64,000 nt of DNA from Streptomyces netropsis. GTDB taxonomy: Bacteria; Actinomycetota; Actinomycetes; Streptomycetales; Streptomycetaceae. The notes below the pieces were generated by a model. That model was given only the letters and a program-made list of their open reading frames with translations, had not been told where the DNA came from and made no database searches. This document shows, in pieces, positions 43,627 through 51,329 of the stretch. Every line of letters begins with the position of its first letter. Within the stretch, counting starts at the first letter, position 1. The DNA lies in assembly GCF_014203545.1 (NCBI RefSeq), contig NZ_JACHJG010000004.1:62001-126000 (forward strand). The letters are read 5' to 3'. The position numbers and the translations under genes are program-made.

Positions 43627-44847
43627 CTACTCCGCGCTGACGCGCACCGGCAGGGTCTTCAGCGCCCGCAGCACCGTTCCGGGCTTCCAGCGCACGTCCG
43701 CATCGTCGACGTCCAGCCGGATGTCGGGGAACCGGTCGAGCAGGCGGCCGAACGCGATCTCGGCCTCCAACCGGGCCAGCGGGGCGCCGACGCAGTAGTG
43801 GATGCCGTGCCCGAACGCCAGGTGACCGCCGGTCTCCCTGGTGATGTCCAGCTTGTCGCCGTCGGGGAACTGGGACTCGTCGCGGTTGGCCGAGGCGACG
43901 GCGACCACCACGAGCTGGTTCGCCGGTATGACGACCCCGCCCAGCTCGACCGGTTCGGTGGTGAACCGCAGCGACGCGGTGTTGACCGGGCCCTCGTAGC
44001 GCAGGAACTCCTCGATGGCGCCGGGCAGCAGCGAGCGGTCGGCGCGCAGCGCGGCGAGCTGGTCCGGGTGGCGCAGCAGAGCGAGCACGCCGTTGCCGAT
44101 GAGGTTCACCGTCGTCTCGTGGCCCGCGACCAGCAGCAGGAACGCCATCGAGACCAGTTCCTGGGCGCTGAGCTTGTCGTCCCCGTCGCTGGCGTGCACC
44201 AGGTCGGTGAGCAGGTCCTCGGAGGGGTTGGCGCGCTTGCTCGCGACCAGCTCGTCGAGGTACCCCAGCAGGGCGGGTGCGGCTTCGGCGAGCCGCTCCG
44301 GGTCGCCGGACAGCTGCGCGTCGACCCAGCCGCGGAACCGGTCCTGGTCGATCAGCGGGACACCGAGGAGCTCGCAGATCACCGCGATCGGCAGCGGGGC
44401 GGCGAAGGCGCTCATCAGGTCCACCCGGCCGGCCCGCTCCATCGCGTCGAGCAGCTCCGTCGTGACCTCCTCGATCCTCGGACGGAGCCGTTCCACGGCC
44501 CGGGGGGTGAACACCTTGTTGACCAGCTTGCGCAGGCGGGTGTGGACCGGCGGGTCGGAGTTGAGCATGTGCGCCGACAGCTCGGTGGCGAACATCAGCC
44601 GCATTTCCTCGTTGTCGGTGTTCTGCTCGATCACCTTCTGCCCGATCTCGACGTTCTTGGACAGCTTGGCGCTGCTCAAGGCGGGACGGGCGTCCTCGTA
44701 GCGGGTCACCATCCACACGCCCAGGCCCCCCGGCGCGGTCACCTTGCTGACCGGGGCCTCCGCCCGCAGGGCGCTGTACAGCAGGTGTGGGTTCTGCTCG
44801 AACGCCTCTTGCTCGGCCTCACTCGGCATCGGGCTTCCCTCACTCAT
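43627..44847 (-). CDS. Cytochrome P450 (polyketide tailoring)
   Basis: A 406-residue bacterial P450. I-helix LLVAGHETTVNL with the normal acid-alcohol pair, ExxR in EFLRYEG and heme loop FGHGIHYCVGAPLARLE (Cys about 350) are all intact. The ATG at 44847 (MSEGSPMPSEAEQ) has GAGGAG 8 nt upstream, better than the in-frame start at 44880. It is the last gene of the long PKS operon and probably hydroxylates or epoxidises the polyketide. It is a true catalytic P450 and not the cysteine-less type that activates glycosyltransferases. Confidence 0.92.
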   Translation of the reverse strand: MSEGSPMPSEAEQEAFEQNPHLLYSALRAEAPVSKVTAPGGLGVWMVTRYEDARPALSSAKLSKNVEIGQKVIEQNTDNEEMRLMFATELSAHMLNSDPPVHTRLRKLVNKVFTPRAVERLRPRIEEVTTELLDAMERAGRVDLMSAFAAPLPIAVICELLGVPLIDQDRFRGWVDAQLSGDPERLAEAAPALLGYLDELVASKRANPSEDLLTDLVHASDGDDKLSAQELVSMAFLLLVAGHETTVNLIGNGVLALLRHPDQLAALRADRSLLPGAIEEFLRYEGPVNTASLRFTTEPVELGGVVIPANQLVVVAVASANRDESQFPDGDKLDITRETGGHLAFGHGIHYCVGAPLARLEAEIAFGRLLDRFPDIRLDVDDADVRWKPGTVLRALKTLPVRVSAE

Positions 44848-44913
44848 CGGCACAACTCCTCGATCATCCTCTGTCGACATCGGAAAACCATGCCGAATCG
44901 GTGGTGTGGGGCG

Positions 44914-45876
44914 TCATAGCGCCGCCATGAACTCTTGGAAGTCGTTCATCGACTTCACGTCGTTGCCGAACCGGTTGACGGCGCTCACCTGGGAGGAGGA
45001 GCCGTCGCCCGGTCCGGCGATGTACTTCACGAAGGTGGCAAGCGTGGCGCTGGGGCCGAGGTCGACGAACGTCGCGCCACCTGCGGCGGTCACCTTCTCG
45101 ATGGTGCGGGAGAACTCCACGGGCTGTCGCACGGCCGCCCAGATGCCGTCGGCGGACACCGCGTCGACCCTGTCCGCCGTGGCGGACGAGAGGATCGGGA
45201 TCTGCGGCGGTGCGAGGCTCAGGGAGTCCATGAGGCGTCGGGCCTGCTCCTCGACGGGATCGATCAGCTCGGTGTGCACGCCGTAGTCGACGGGCAGCCG
45301 CTGGCAGAGGACGCCCTTCGACTCCAGTGCGCGCTCGAGTGCGTCGATGTCGGCGACGCGCCCGCTCACGACGAAGTTGCCTTCGAAGTTGCGCCCCGTC
45401 ACCCAGCAGCCCGCGAACAGGGACTCGTGCGTCCGCAGGAGTTCCGAGGAGCCGACGACCGCCAGCATGCCGGCGCGCGGGGTCCGTTGCTCGAGCAGAC
45501 GCGCGAACTCCACCGCGAAGGAGATGCCGTCCTCCAGGGGCAGTGCCTCCGCGACCACGGCCGCGGTGATCTCCCCCAGGCTGTAGCCGAGGAGGAAGTC
45601 GCACTGGTGGCCGAGTTCCTGGACGACTCGCGTCAGGCTGTATTCGACGCACACCAGCGCCGCGCTGGAATCCGGCAGGGAGTCGAACGGGGCGCTCTTG
45701 TCCCGCCGGGGATCGAAGATCGTGTCCAGCAGGGACTTCCCGATGACGGGCGAGGCGATCTCGTCGCAGTGCTCCAGCCAGAGTCGGTAGCGCGCGTTGT
45801 GCTCGTACAGCTCACGCGTCATGTGGAAGTACTGGGACCCCTGGCCCGAGTACATGAAGACAACAGGTTTGGTCAT
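44914..45876 (-). CDS. Acyl hydrolase-like acyltransferase of trans-AT PKS
   Basis: A 320-residue FabD-fold protein. The start VVFMYSGQGSQYFHM and nucleophile motif LLGYSLGEIT (Ser about 90) identify the fold. The conserved Arg that binds the malonyl carboxylate in malonyl-transferases (present as RKRGELM in the MCAT at 50203-51282) is absent; the aligned segment reads VEFARLLEQRTP. The His in YGVHTEL is kept. Free proteins of this kind in trans-AT clusters (PedC type) hydrolyse stalled acyl chains from ACPs, a proofreading role, and that is the likely function here. The ATG at 45876 overlaps the KS gene stop (ATGA). An alternative is a transferase for an uncharged acyl unit. Confidence 0.78.
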   Translation of the reverse strand: MTKPVVFMYSGQGSQYFHMTRELYEHNARYRLWLEHCDEIASPVIGKSLLDTIFDPRRDKSAPFDSLPDSSAALVCVEYSLTRVVQELGHQCDFLLGYSLGEITAAVVAEALPLEDGISFAVEFARLLEQRTPRAGMLAVVGSSELLRTHESLFAGCWVTGRNFEGNFVVSGRVADIDALERALESKGVLCQRLPVDYGVHTELIDPVEEQARRLMDSLSLAPPQIPILSSATADRVDAVSADGIWAAVRQPVEFSRTIEKVTAAGGATFVDLGPSATLATFVKYIAGPGDGSSSQVSAVNRFGNDVKSMNDFQEFMAAL

Positions 45877-47117
45877 TGCCACTTCCGCAGGCAGATCGCC
45901 GAACTCAGGCCGCCGAACCCCATGCTGAGGCTGACGGCGGTGTCGAACGCGAACGGCACCGACTCCTGCCGCACCCACCCGAACGAGTCGTCCACCGGGT
46001 CCACCAGGTTGCGGGTGGGGTGCAGCCGTTGCTCCCGCATCTGCAGCAGCGTCGCCACGACCTCTACCGCGCCCGCCGCGCTCAGACCGTGCCCGGTGAT
46101 CGACTTGGTGGCGTTGATCCGCGCGTCGCGCAGACCGCACTCGGCGAGGGCGCGGAGTTCGGTGTCGTCACCGATCAGCGAGCCGGTCCCGTGCGGGTTG
46201 ACGTACTCGATGTCGCTCGCCGACAGCCCCGCCTCCGCCAGCGCTCCCTCGATGACGCTGATCTCCCCCGCCAGCGAGGGATCGGGGTTCCGGTTGCCGT
46301 CCACCGCGGTGGCCATACCGAGCACCCGGGCGTACGGCTCGGGGTGCCGACGGACGCCCTCCCGCTCCACGACGACCGCGCCGCAGGCCTCACCGAAGAG
46401 GAACCCGTCCCGCTGCCGGTCGAACGGCCTGCACGCCGAGCCCGGGTCGTCGGCGAAGCGGTGCGACCCCATGGCACCCATGGCCCGGAACGCCAGGAAC
46501 TCCCAGTACGAGAGGTCCATCAGCGCCCCCAGGGCGATGCACACGTCGACCTGGCCCGACCGCACGGCCCACACGGCCTGCTGGACGGCGAGCAGGCCGC
46601 TGGCCGAGGCACCGCCCAGCGTGTGGGCGAAGCCGCGGATGGGGAACAGCTCGGTGCACAGCCCGCACAGGTCGGTGTCCATGAAGGTCAGTCCGTACGT
46701 GGGGCGCACGAACTCGGGGTGGTCGGCGTGCCGGGCGTGCGCTTGCGTCAACTCCCGCTGCTGGACGTTGGACCCGCCGACGACCAGGCCGATGCGGGTC
46801 GGGTCGACGTCGTCCAGCCCCGCCTCGTGCCACGCCTCGGCGATGGTCACCAGGGCGGTGCGGGCCGACAAGGACGCCGTGCGCAGCACCCGGGCGGGGA
46901 ACGCCTCGGGTACGGCCAACTCCGCGATCTCGGCCCCCAGGAAAGCCGTCGCGGACCCGTCGGCCGGCATCGACCGGCCGGGCCTGCGCAACGGGGCGAA
47001 GGCGTGGCGGCCTTCGAAGAGCGCGGCGGTGAAGGCGTCCTTGCCCTGGCCCACCGCGGTGGTGACCCCGAGGCCGGTGATCACGACATCGGGCTGGTCA
47101 GGAAGTCGACTTGTCAT
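45873..47117 (-). CDS. Decarboxylating ketosynthase of the beta-branching cassette (PksF-like)
   Basis: A 414-residue stand-alone KAS-fold protein. The catalytic Cys is replaced: the motif reads HTLGGASASGLLAVQQA where elongating enzymes have a Cys. Both His motifs remain (YVNPHGTGS and TKSITGHGLSAAG). This pattern is that of the KS which decarboxylates malonyl-ACP to acetyl-ACP for HMG-CoA-synthase-type beta-branching. It overlaps the donor ACP gene upstream by 20 bp and the acyl hydrolase gene downstream by 4 bp. Confidence 0.88.
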   Translation of the reverse strand: MTSRLPDQPDVVITGLGVTTAVGQGKDAFTAALFEGRHAFAPLRRPGRSMPADGSATAFLGAEIAELAVPEAFPARVLRTASLSARTALVTIAEAWHEAGLDDVDPTRIGLVVGGSNVQQRELTQAHARHADHPEFVRPTYGLTFMDTDLCGLCTELFPIRGFAHTLGGASASGLLAVQQAVWAVRSGQVDVCIALGALMDLSYWEFLAFRAMGAMGSHRFADDPGSACRPFDRQRDGFLFGEACGAVVVEREGVRRHPEPYARVLGMATAVDGNRNPDPSLAGEISVIEGALAEAGLSASDIEYVNPHGTGSLIGDDTELRALAECGLRDARINATKSITGHGLSAAGAVEVVATLLQMREQRLHPTRNLVDPVDDSFGWVRQESVPFAFDTAVSLSMGFGGLSSAICLRKWQ

Positions 47118-47343
47118 GGATGAGCTTCGCCAGTTCGCCTATGTTGTTCGCGCCGGCCAGCTCGACCAGCGGGATCGTCACCGACAACGACTCCAGCGTC
47201 ATCATGATGATCTCCGCCCGGTCCATGGAGTTGGCCCCCAGGTCCCGCAGCGAGTCGGTGGCCACGAAGGTGTGGCCGTCGAGTTCGGGCATGACCTCGC
47301 ACGTGTGCTTCACGACCAGGTCGAACACTTCTTGAATGGGCAT
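47098..47343 (-). CDS. Free donor acyl carrier protein of the beta-branching cassette
   Basis: An 81-residue ACP. The phosphopantetheine Ser is in LRDLGANSMDRAEIIMMTLES (about residue 39), an N-S-M-D-R form common to the AcpK-type donor ACPs of HMGS cassettes. It would carry malonyl, then acetyl after decarboxylation by the adjacent KS, and hand acetyl to the HMG-CoA synthase homologue. It lies between ECH2 and the KS in one operon. Confidence 0.9.
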   Translation of the reverse strand: MPIQEVFDLVVKHTCEVMPELDGHTFVATDSLRDLGANSMDRAEIIMMTLESLSVTIPLVELAGANNIGELAKLIHDKSTS

Positions 47344-47347
47344 TTCG

Positions 47348-48100
47348 TCAACCGCCTGCGTACCGGGATTGGATGAGGTCTCGGACCTCGGGCTGATGGA
47401 AGGTCTTGTCGTGCATCGCCACCTCGCGCTCGATGTACGAGGGGAGTTCGGCCCGTAGGTCCGACACGAGGTGGTCCTTGAGGGTGATGAGGGAGATCCG
47501 GGGCTTCTCGGCGAGGTTCTCCGCCAGCTCCACCGCGTAGGGCAGGACCTCGGCGCGCCGCAGGACGGGGAACGGGACCCCCCGGTCCTTCAGGTCGCGC
47601 CCGTAGTAGGTCTTCGCCGACATCAGCATCTCCTGCCCCAGGCTGAAGCCGAGCTTCTTGGGCAGGACCAGCGTCGCCCCCATGCCGGGGGTGAACCCGT
47701 ACTGCATGAAGTTCGTCGTGTAGACGCTCTCCTGGCTGAGGACGACGAAGTCGGAGAACAGCCCCATGGCGAACCCGCCGCCGATGCCGTGTCCCTGCAT
47801 CGCGGAGATGACCGGGACGGGGCAGTCCAGGGCCAGCCCGTAGATGTTGGAGTCGGTGAAGCTGATCTTGCGGTCCTGGATCTGGAGCAGGCTCTCCTTG
47901 GTGCCGCCGCTGGCGAAGTAGCTGTCGTAGCCGGTGAGGACGACGGCCTTGCACCGCTCGTCGGCCCGCACCCGCTCGAACGCCTCGCTCAGGCCGGTGA
48001 TGAGCCGGCCGGAGAACGTGTTCTTGTGTTCCCTGTCCTGCATGGTGATCTGGACCACGCAGTCCCGGATGTTGCTGTAGCCCACCGGATCGTCCTGCAT
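47348..48100 (-). CDS. Enoyl-CoA hydratase-like decarboxylase ECH2 (PksI-like)
   Basis: A 250-residue crotonase-fold enzyme. The oxyanion-hole segments are SYFASGGTKESLLQIQ and ISAMQGHGIGGGFAMGLFSD, followed by FMQYGFTPGMGAT, a sequence type I associate with PksI/ECH2 proteins that decarboxylate the glutaconyl-ACP intermediate to give the beta-methyl branch. It lies 3 bp after ECH1 and 4 bp before the ACP gene on the same strand. Confidence 0.88.
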   Translation of the reverse strand: MQDDPVGYSNIRDCVVQITMQDREHKNTFSGRLITGLSEAFERVRADERCKAVVLTGYDSYFASGGTKESLLQIQDRKISFTDSNIYGLALDCPVPVISAMQGHGIGGGFAMGLFSDFVVLSQESVYTTNFMQYGFTPGMGATLVLPKKLGFSLGQEMLMSAKTYYGRDLKDRGVPFPVLRRAEVLPYAVELAENLAEKPRISLITLKDHLVSDLRAELPSYIEREVAMHDKTFHQPEVRDLIQSRYAGG

Positions 48101-48103
48101 GCG

Positions 48104-48889
48104 CTACTCCTCCTCCCAGGGGAACTGCCCCGTCCGCACGTAACGCGAGATCTTGGCCAGGTTCTCCTGGTCGGAGAACACCTCCCGGTTCGCCTCGATC
48201 GCCTTCTCGCGGGACGCGACCAGTGTGTCGTCGAGCGCTCCGAGGTACTTCTTGTAGCGCGCGATGCCGGTCTTCGGCAGGTAGCGCAGCCGCAGGAGGT
48301 GTTTGCGGAGCAGGTTGGCGCTGTTGTCCTCGCAGGCGTCCACCAGGTGCCAGTCCAGTGCCTGCCGGGCGGTGACCGGTTGGGTCATCAGGGTCAGGTA
48401 GTTGGCCTTCGCGACGCCGACCTTCCTGATGAGGAAGGGCATCACGCACGCGGGCATCAGGCCGAACAGCAGCTCCGACAGGCTGAAGACCGTCTTCTCC
48501 TCGCACAGGACGACGTCGCACGCGGCCACGAAGCCCACTCCCCCGGCGTTGACCCTGCCGCGCACGTGCGCGACGGAGACGAACGAGCCCAGGGCGATCG
48601 ACAGCCAGAGGTCGTACAGCGCCTCGGCGTGCGACCGCTGATAGCCGTCGCCTTCCGTCGCGGAGCTGATCTCCTGGAAGTCGGCACCCGTGCAGAAGAC
48701 CTCGGGCAGGCCTTCGAGCACGAGCACCTTCGCGTGCTCCTCGCAGAACTCGACGACCCTCGCGCACTCCTCGACCAGACGGCTGCTGATCCGGTTCTCG
48801 GCGTCGGGCCGGTGGATCCGCAGGAAACAGATCTCGTTGTCGAAACGGACCTCGACGGTCTCGAATGCGACGCCGGTCAGGAGATCCAC
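48104..48889 (-). CDS. Enoyl-CoA hydratase-like dehydratase ECH1 (PksH-like)
   Basis: A 261-residue crotonase-fold enzyme that would dehydrate HMG-ACP to 3-methylglutaconyl-ACP. Features: FLRIHRPDAENRISSRLVEEC, oxyanion segment VFCTGADFQEISS, and VAHVRGRVNAGGVGFVAACDVVLCEEKTVFSLSELLFGLMPA. The GTG at 48889 overlaps the HMGS stop by 13 bp. Assignment as ECH1 rather than ECH2 rests on gene order and the GADFQEISS region. Confidence 0.87.
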   Translation of the reverse strand: MDLLTGVAFETVEVRFDNEICFLRIHRPDAENRISSRLVEECARVVEFCEEHAKVLVLEGLPEVFCTGADFQEISSATEGDGYQRSHAEALYDLWLSIALGSFVSVAHVRGRVNAGGVGFVAACDVVLCEEKTVFSLSELLFGLMPACVMPFLIRKVGVAKANYLTLMTQPVTARQALDWHLVDACEDNSANLLRKHLLRLRYLPKTGIARYKKYLGALDDTLVASREKAIEANREVFSDQENLAKISRYVRTGQFPWEEE

Positions 48890-50139
48890 TCGTACTCCCG
48901 GTGGAACTCGTCTATGCGCTTCAGGAACAGCCGCTCACGGCCGAGCGAGGCCCTGGCCTCGGGGACGGTGGTGCCGGCGAGTTCGAGGTTGCGCGTGCCG
49001 AACCTGACCGCGTCGTTGGACTTGAGCAGCAGGTCGTACTGCGCCATGTCCAGCTCGTACCGGTCGTCCAGCGACGCCGCTATGCCCATCCGGCGCAGGT
49101 GCGTCTGGCTCTCCGGCTGCACGACCCCGCTGAAGAACTCCGAGCAGCACCCGGAACCGTAGGAGAAACACCCCACGCGCTGGGCACCGCCGGACAGATC
49201 CGCGTTGTCGATGGTGCTGGCCAGCGACAGCATGGTGGTGGCCCCCATGACGTTGCCGACCCGCCGGCAGTACGTCAGACCGGGCCCCATGCGACGCTGG
49301 AAGTCCTCCTCGATGGCCGCCGGGCGTGCCTTCGCCATCTTGCGCATCAAGTTGCGGTGCGCGCCCTTGACCATGCCGCCGAAGGGCGTGTGGAACGCCA
49401 GGTAGCCGAAGGTGTCGACGAAGTCCACGTCGCCTACGCGCCGTTGGTACTCCAGGAAGGCGTTCTCGCAGCAGTCGAGGTAGGACAGCAGCGACAGCTC
49501 GGCGTTGCCCGCCTCACTGTCGGGCAGCGGCCTGCACGTGTCCATCACCTCATGGCCGTAGTAGCCGCTCGCGCCGACGTCGATCTGGAAGACCTTCGGG
49601 TTGTCACTGACGAGCATGGCGACCGCGCCCGCCCCGCCGCTGGGCTCGGCGAAGGACCAGTCCTCGGACAGGGCGTCGCCGCCTTCGGCCACCATGAACC
49701 GTGTGAGGTCCGTGGCGATCACCAGCGCCTTGGCGCCCGGTGATGTCTGCGACAGCACGAAGTTCGCCGCTGTCTGCAGGGCGGCCACGCCCGAATAGCA
49801 CGCGACCTTGATCTCGAAGAGGCGGCAGTTGCGCCCCAGCCCGAGCAGGCTGTGGAAGTACGTGCTCATCGACTTGCCGAAGTCGAAGGCCGACTCCGTG
49901 GCAGTGATCACCATCTCGATGCGGTCGCGCTCCTCCTCGCTGAGCGCGTCGATGATCGGCTTCGCGGCGTTGACCCCGAAGGTCACCGGATCCTCATCCG
50001 GCAGCGCGACCGTCTTCTCCTTCATCAGGAGGTTCTCGAACCGGGCGGTTTCGAGTCCGCGGTGGACCGCCAGCTTACTGACGTCCACGTAGCTCGTACC
50101 TGCGAAGACGTTCATCGCCTCAATGCCCACGGGCATCAT
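48877..50139 (-). CDS. HMG-CoA synthase homologue for polyketide beta-branching (PksG-like)
   Basis: A 420-residue HMGS-fold enzyme that adds acetyl from the donor ACP to a beta-keto polyketide on an acceptor ACP. The three catalytic residues are visible: Glu in VITATESAFDFGKS (about 82), Cys in FEIKVACYSGVAALQ (about 114) and His in YLAFHTPFGGMVKGAHRNLM (about 250). The ATG at 50139 has GGAGG 6 nt upstream. It is the first gene of the cassette after the MCAT and is followed by ECH1, ECH2, ACP and KS. Confidence 0.93.
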   Translation of the reverse strand: MMPVGIEAMNVFAGTSYVDVSKLAVHRGLETARFENLLMKEKTVALPDEDPVTFGVNAAKPIIDALSEEERDRIEMVITATESAFDFGKSMSTYFHSLLGLGRNCRLFEIKVACYSGVAALQTAANFVLSQTSPGAKALVIATDLTRFMVAEGGDALSEDWSFAEPSGGAGAVAMLVSDNPKVFQIDVGASGYYGHEVMDTCRPLPDSEAGNAELSLLSYLDCCENAFLEYQRRVGDVDFVDTFGYLAFHTPFGGMVKGAHRNLMRKMAKARPAAIEEDFQRRMGPGLTYCRRVGNVMGATTMLSLASTIDNADLSGGAQRVGCFSYGSGCCSEFFSGVVQPESQTHLRRMGIAASLDDRYELDMAQYDLLLKSNDAVRFGTRNLELAGTTVPEARASLGRERLFLKRIDEFHREYEWIS

Positions 50140-50202
50140 GAGATTCCTCCCCCTGCTGCCGTCGGCACAGAAGCCGCCCGGCAACCCTTTCGGCACGCCA
50201 CC

Positions 50203-51282
50203 CTAGTTGACGGACTCGATCTCAGTAAGGTCAAAGTAGCCGCGATAGCCGATCATGTACACCGCCGCACGGTGTCCGAACAGCACCGTAGCCGGTGTGG
50301 CGGTCTCCAGGTCCTGGTACTCGCCGATCTTCGACCGGACCCGGGTACCGACCGGATGACGCTCGTTCCACTGCCGCACCAACTCCTGCGCGGACAGCCG
50401 CGGCTGCGCCACGACGGGCTGCTGCCGCGGCGGTTGCGGCGACTCCCGGCGGATCTTGTTGACCAGCTTGGTCAGGACGTTGCCGTGCCCCAACTCCTCG
50501 AACTCCATCTCGCCGAGGCCGAGCAGGTGCTCCACACTTTCCGACCAGCGCACCGCGCTGGTCAGTTGTTCGGCCAGGAGCTCCTTGACCCGGTGGTCCT
50601 CGTAGGGGCGGGCGGTCACGTTCGAGATGACCGGGACCTTCTGCGGGGAGAACGTCACGGTCTCCAGGAACCGTGTGAACTCCTGGCGCGCCGGCTCCAT
50701 ATAACGGGAATGGAAGGCTCCGCTCGTGTTCAGCGGGGCGAACAGGTGCTTGCCGGTCTGGAAGAGCGGCCGGGCCGCCTTGATGTCGTCGGGCGGTCCC
50801 GATATCACGATCTGTGACGCGGAGTTGAAGTTCGCCAGGTCGATCGACGTGAGGCCGTTGTCGTCGAGGATGGTCCGGATCTCCTGCGCCGACGCGTTGA
50901 GCACGGCCGCCATCGCGCCCTCGGGCGCCTGGGCCATCAGCTCGCCGCGCTTGCGCACCAGCCGCAGCCCGGTCTCGAAGCTGAAGCACTCGGCCGCCAG
51001 CAGGGCGTTGAACTCGCCGAGGCTGTGCCCGGCGAGGAAGTCCGGCGCCCGCTCCGATTCCTGCAACTTCTTGTAGTAGGACAGCGCGTTGACGACATAG
51101 AGGGCGGGCTGGGTGAACTCGGTCCGGTTCAGCCGGTTGTCCGGGTCCTCGAGGCACAGTTCCTTGACGGAGTAGCCCAGGATCGAGTCGGCCGCCCGGG
51201 TGAGCGACTCGAACTCGTCGAACAGGCTGCCTCCCATCGTCTTCTTCTGTGACCCCTGACCGGGGAATACATACGTCTTCAC
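50203..51282 (-). CDS. Trans-acting malonyl-CoA:ACP acyltransferase with extra C-terminal domain
   Basis: A 359-residue protein that would load malonyl onto every ACP of the AT-less synthase. VFPGQGSQKK at the start, the Ser nucleophile in FLAGHSLGEF (about 88), the malonyl-binding Arg in RKRGELM (about 113) and His in GAFHSRYM (about 195) are all present. After a Pro/Gln linker (SPQPPRQQPVVAQP) there is an added C-terminal domain of about 75 residues, from LSAQELVRQWNERHPVGTRV to GYRGYFDLTEIESVN, not found in ordinary FabD. The GTG at 51282 has GAGGG 6 nt upstream. It directly follows the last PKS gene. Confidence 0.92.
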   Translation of the reverse strand: MKTYVFPGQGSQKKTMGGSLFDEFESLTRAADSILGYSVKELCLEDPDNRLNRTEFTQPALYVVNALSYYKKLQESERAPDFLAGHSLGEFNALLAAECFSFETGLRLVRKRGELMAQAPEGAMAAVLNASAQEIRTILDDNGLTSIDLANFNSASQIVISGPPDDIKAARPLFQTGKHLFAPLNTSGAFHSRYMEPARQEFTRFLETVTFSPQKVPVISNVTARPYEDHRVKELLAEQLTSAVRWSESVEHLLGLGEMEFEELGHGNVLTKLVNKIRRESPQPPRQQPVVAQPRLSAQELVRQWNERHPVGTRVRSKIGEYQDLETATPATVLFGHRAAVYMIGYRGYFDLTEIESVN

Positions 51283-51329
51283 GACAAGCCCTCTCTGTTC
51301 TTGCCACCATCGCGGTGTGTGTGCGTGTT

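Noticed and set aside
43627..44847. P450 as a catalytically dead glycosyltransferase activator (DesVIII-like)
   Set aside because: The heme-ligand Cys loop, ExxR and AGHETT motifs are intact, so it is a functional oxygenase by sequence.
44935..49162. Two long + strand open frames (about 810 and 560 codons)
   Set aside because: Antisense shadows of the beta-branching cassette genes, which have intact catalytic motifs on the minus strand.
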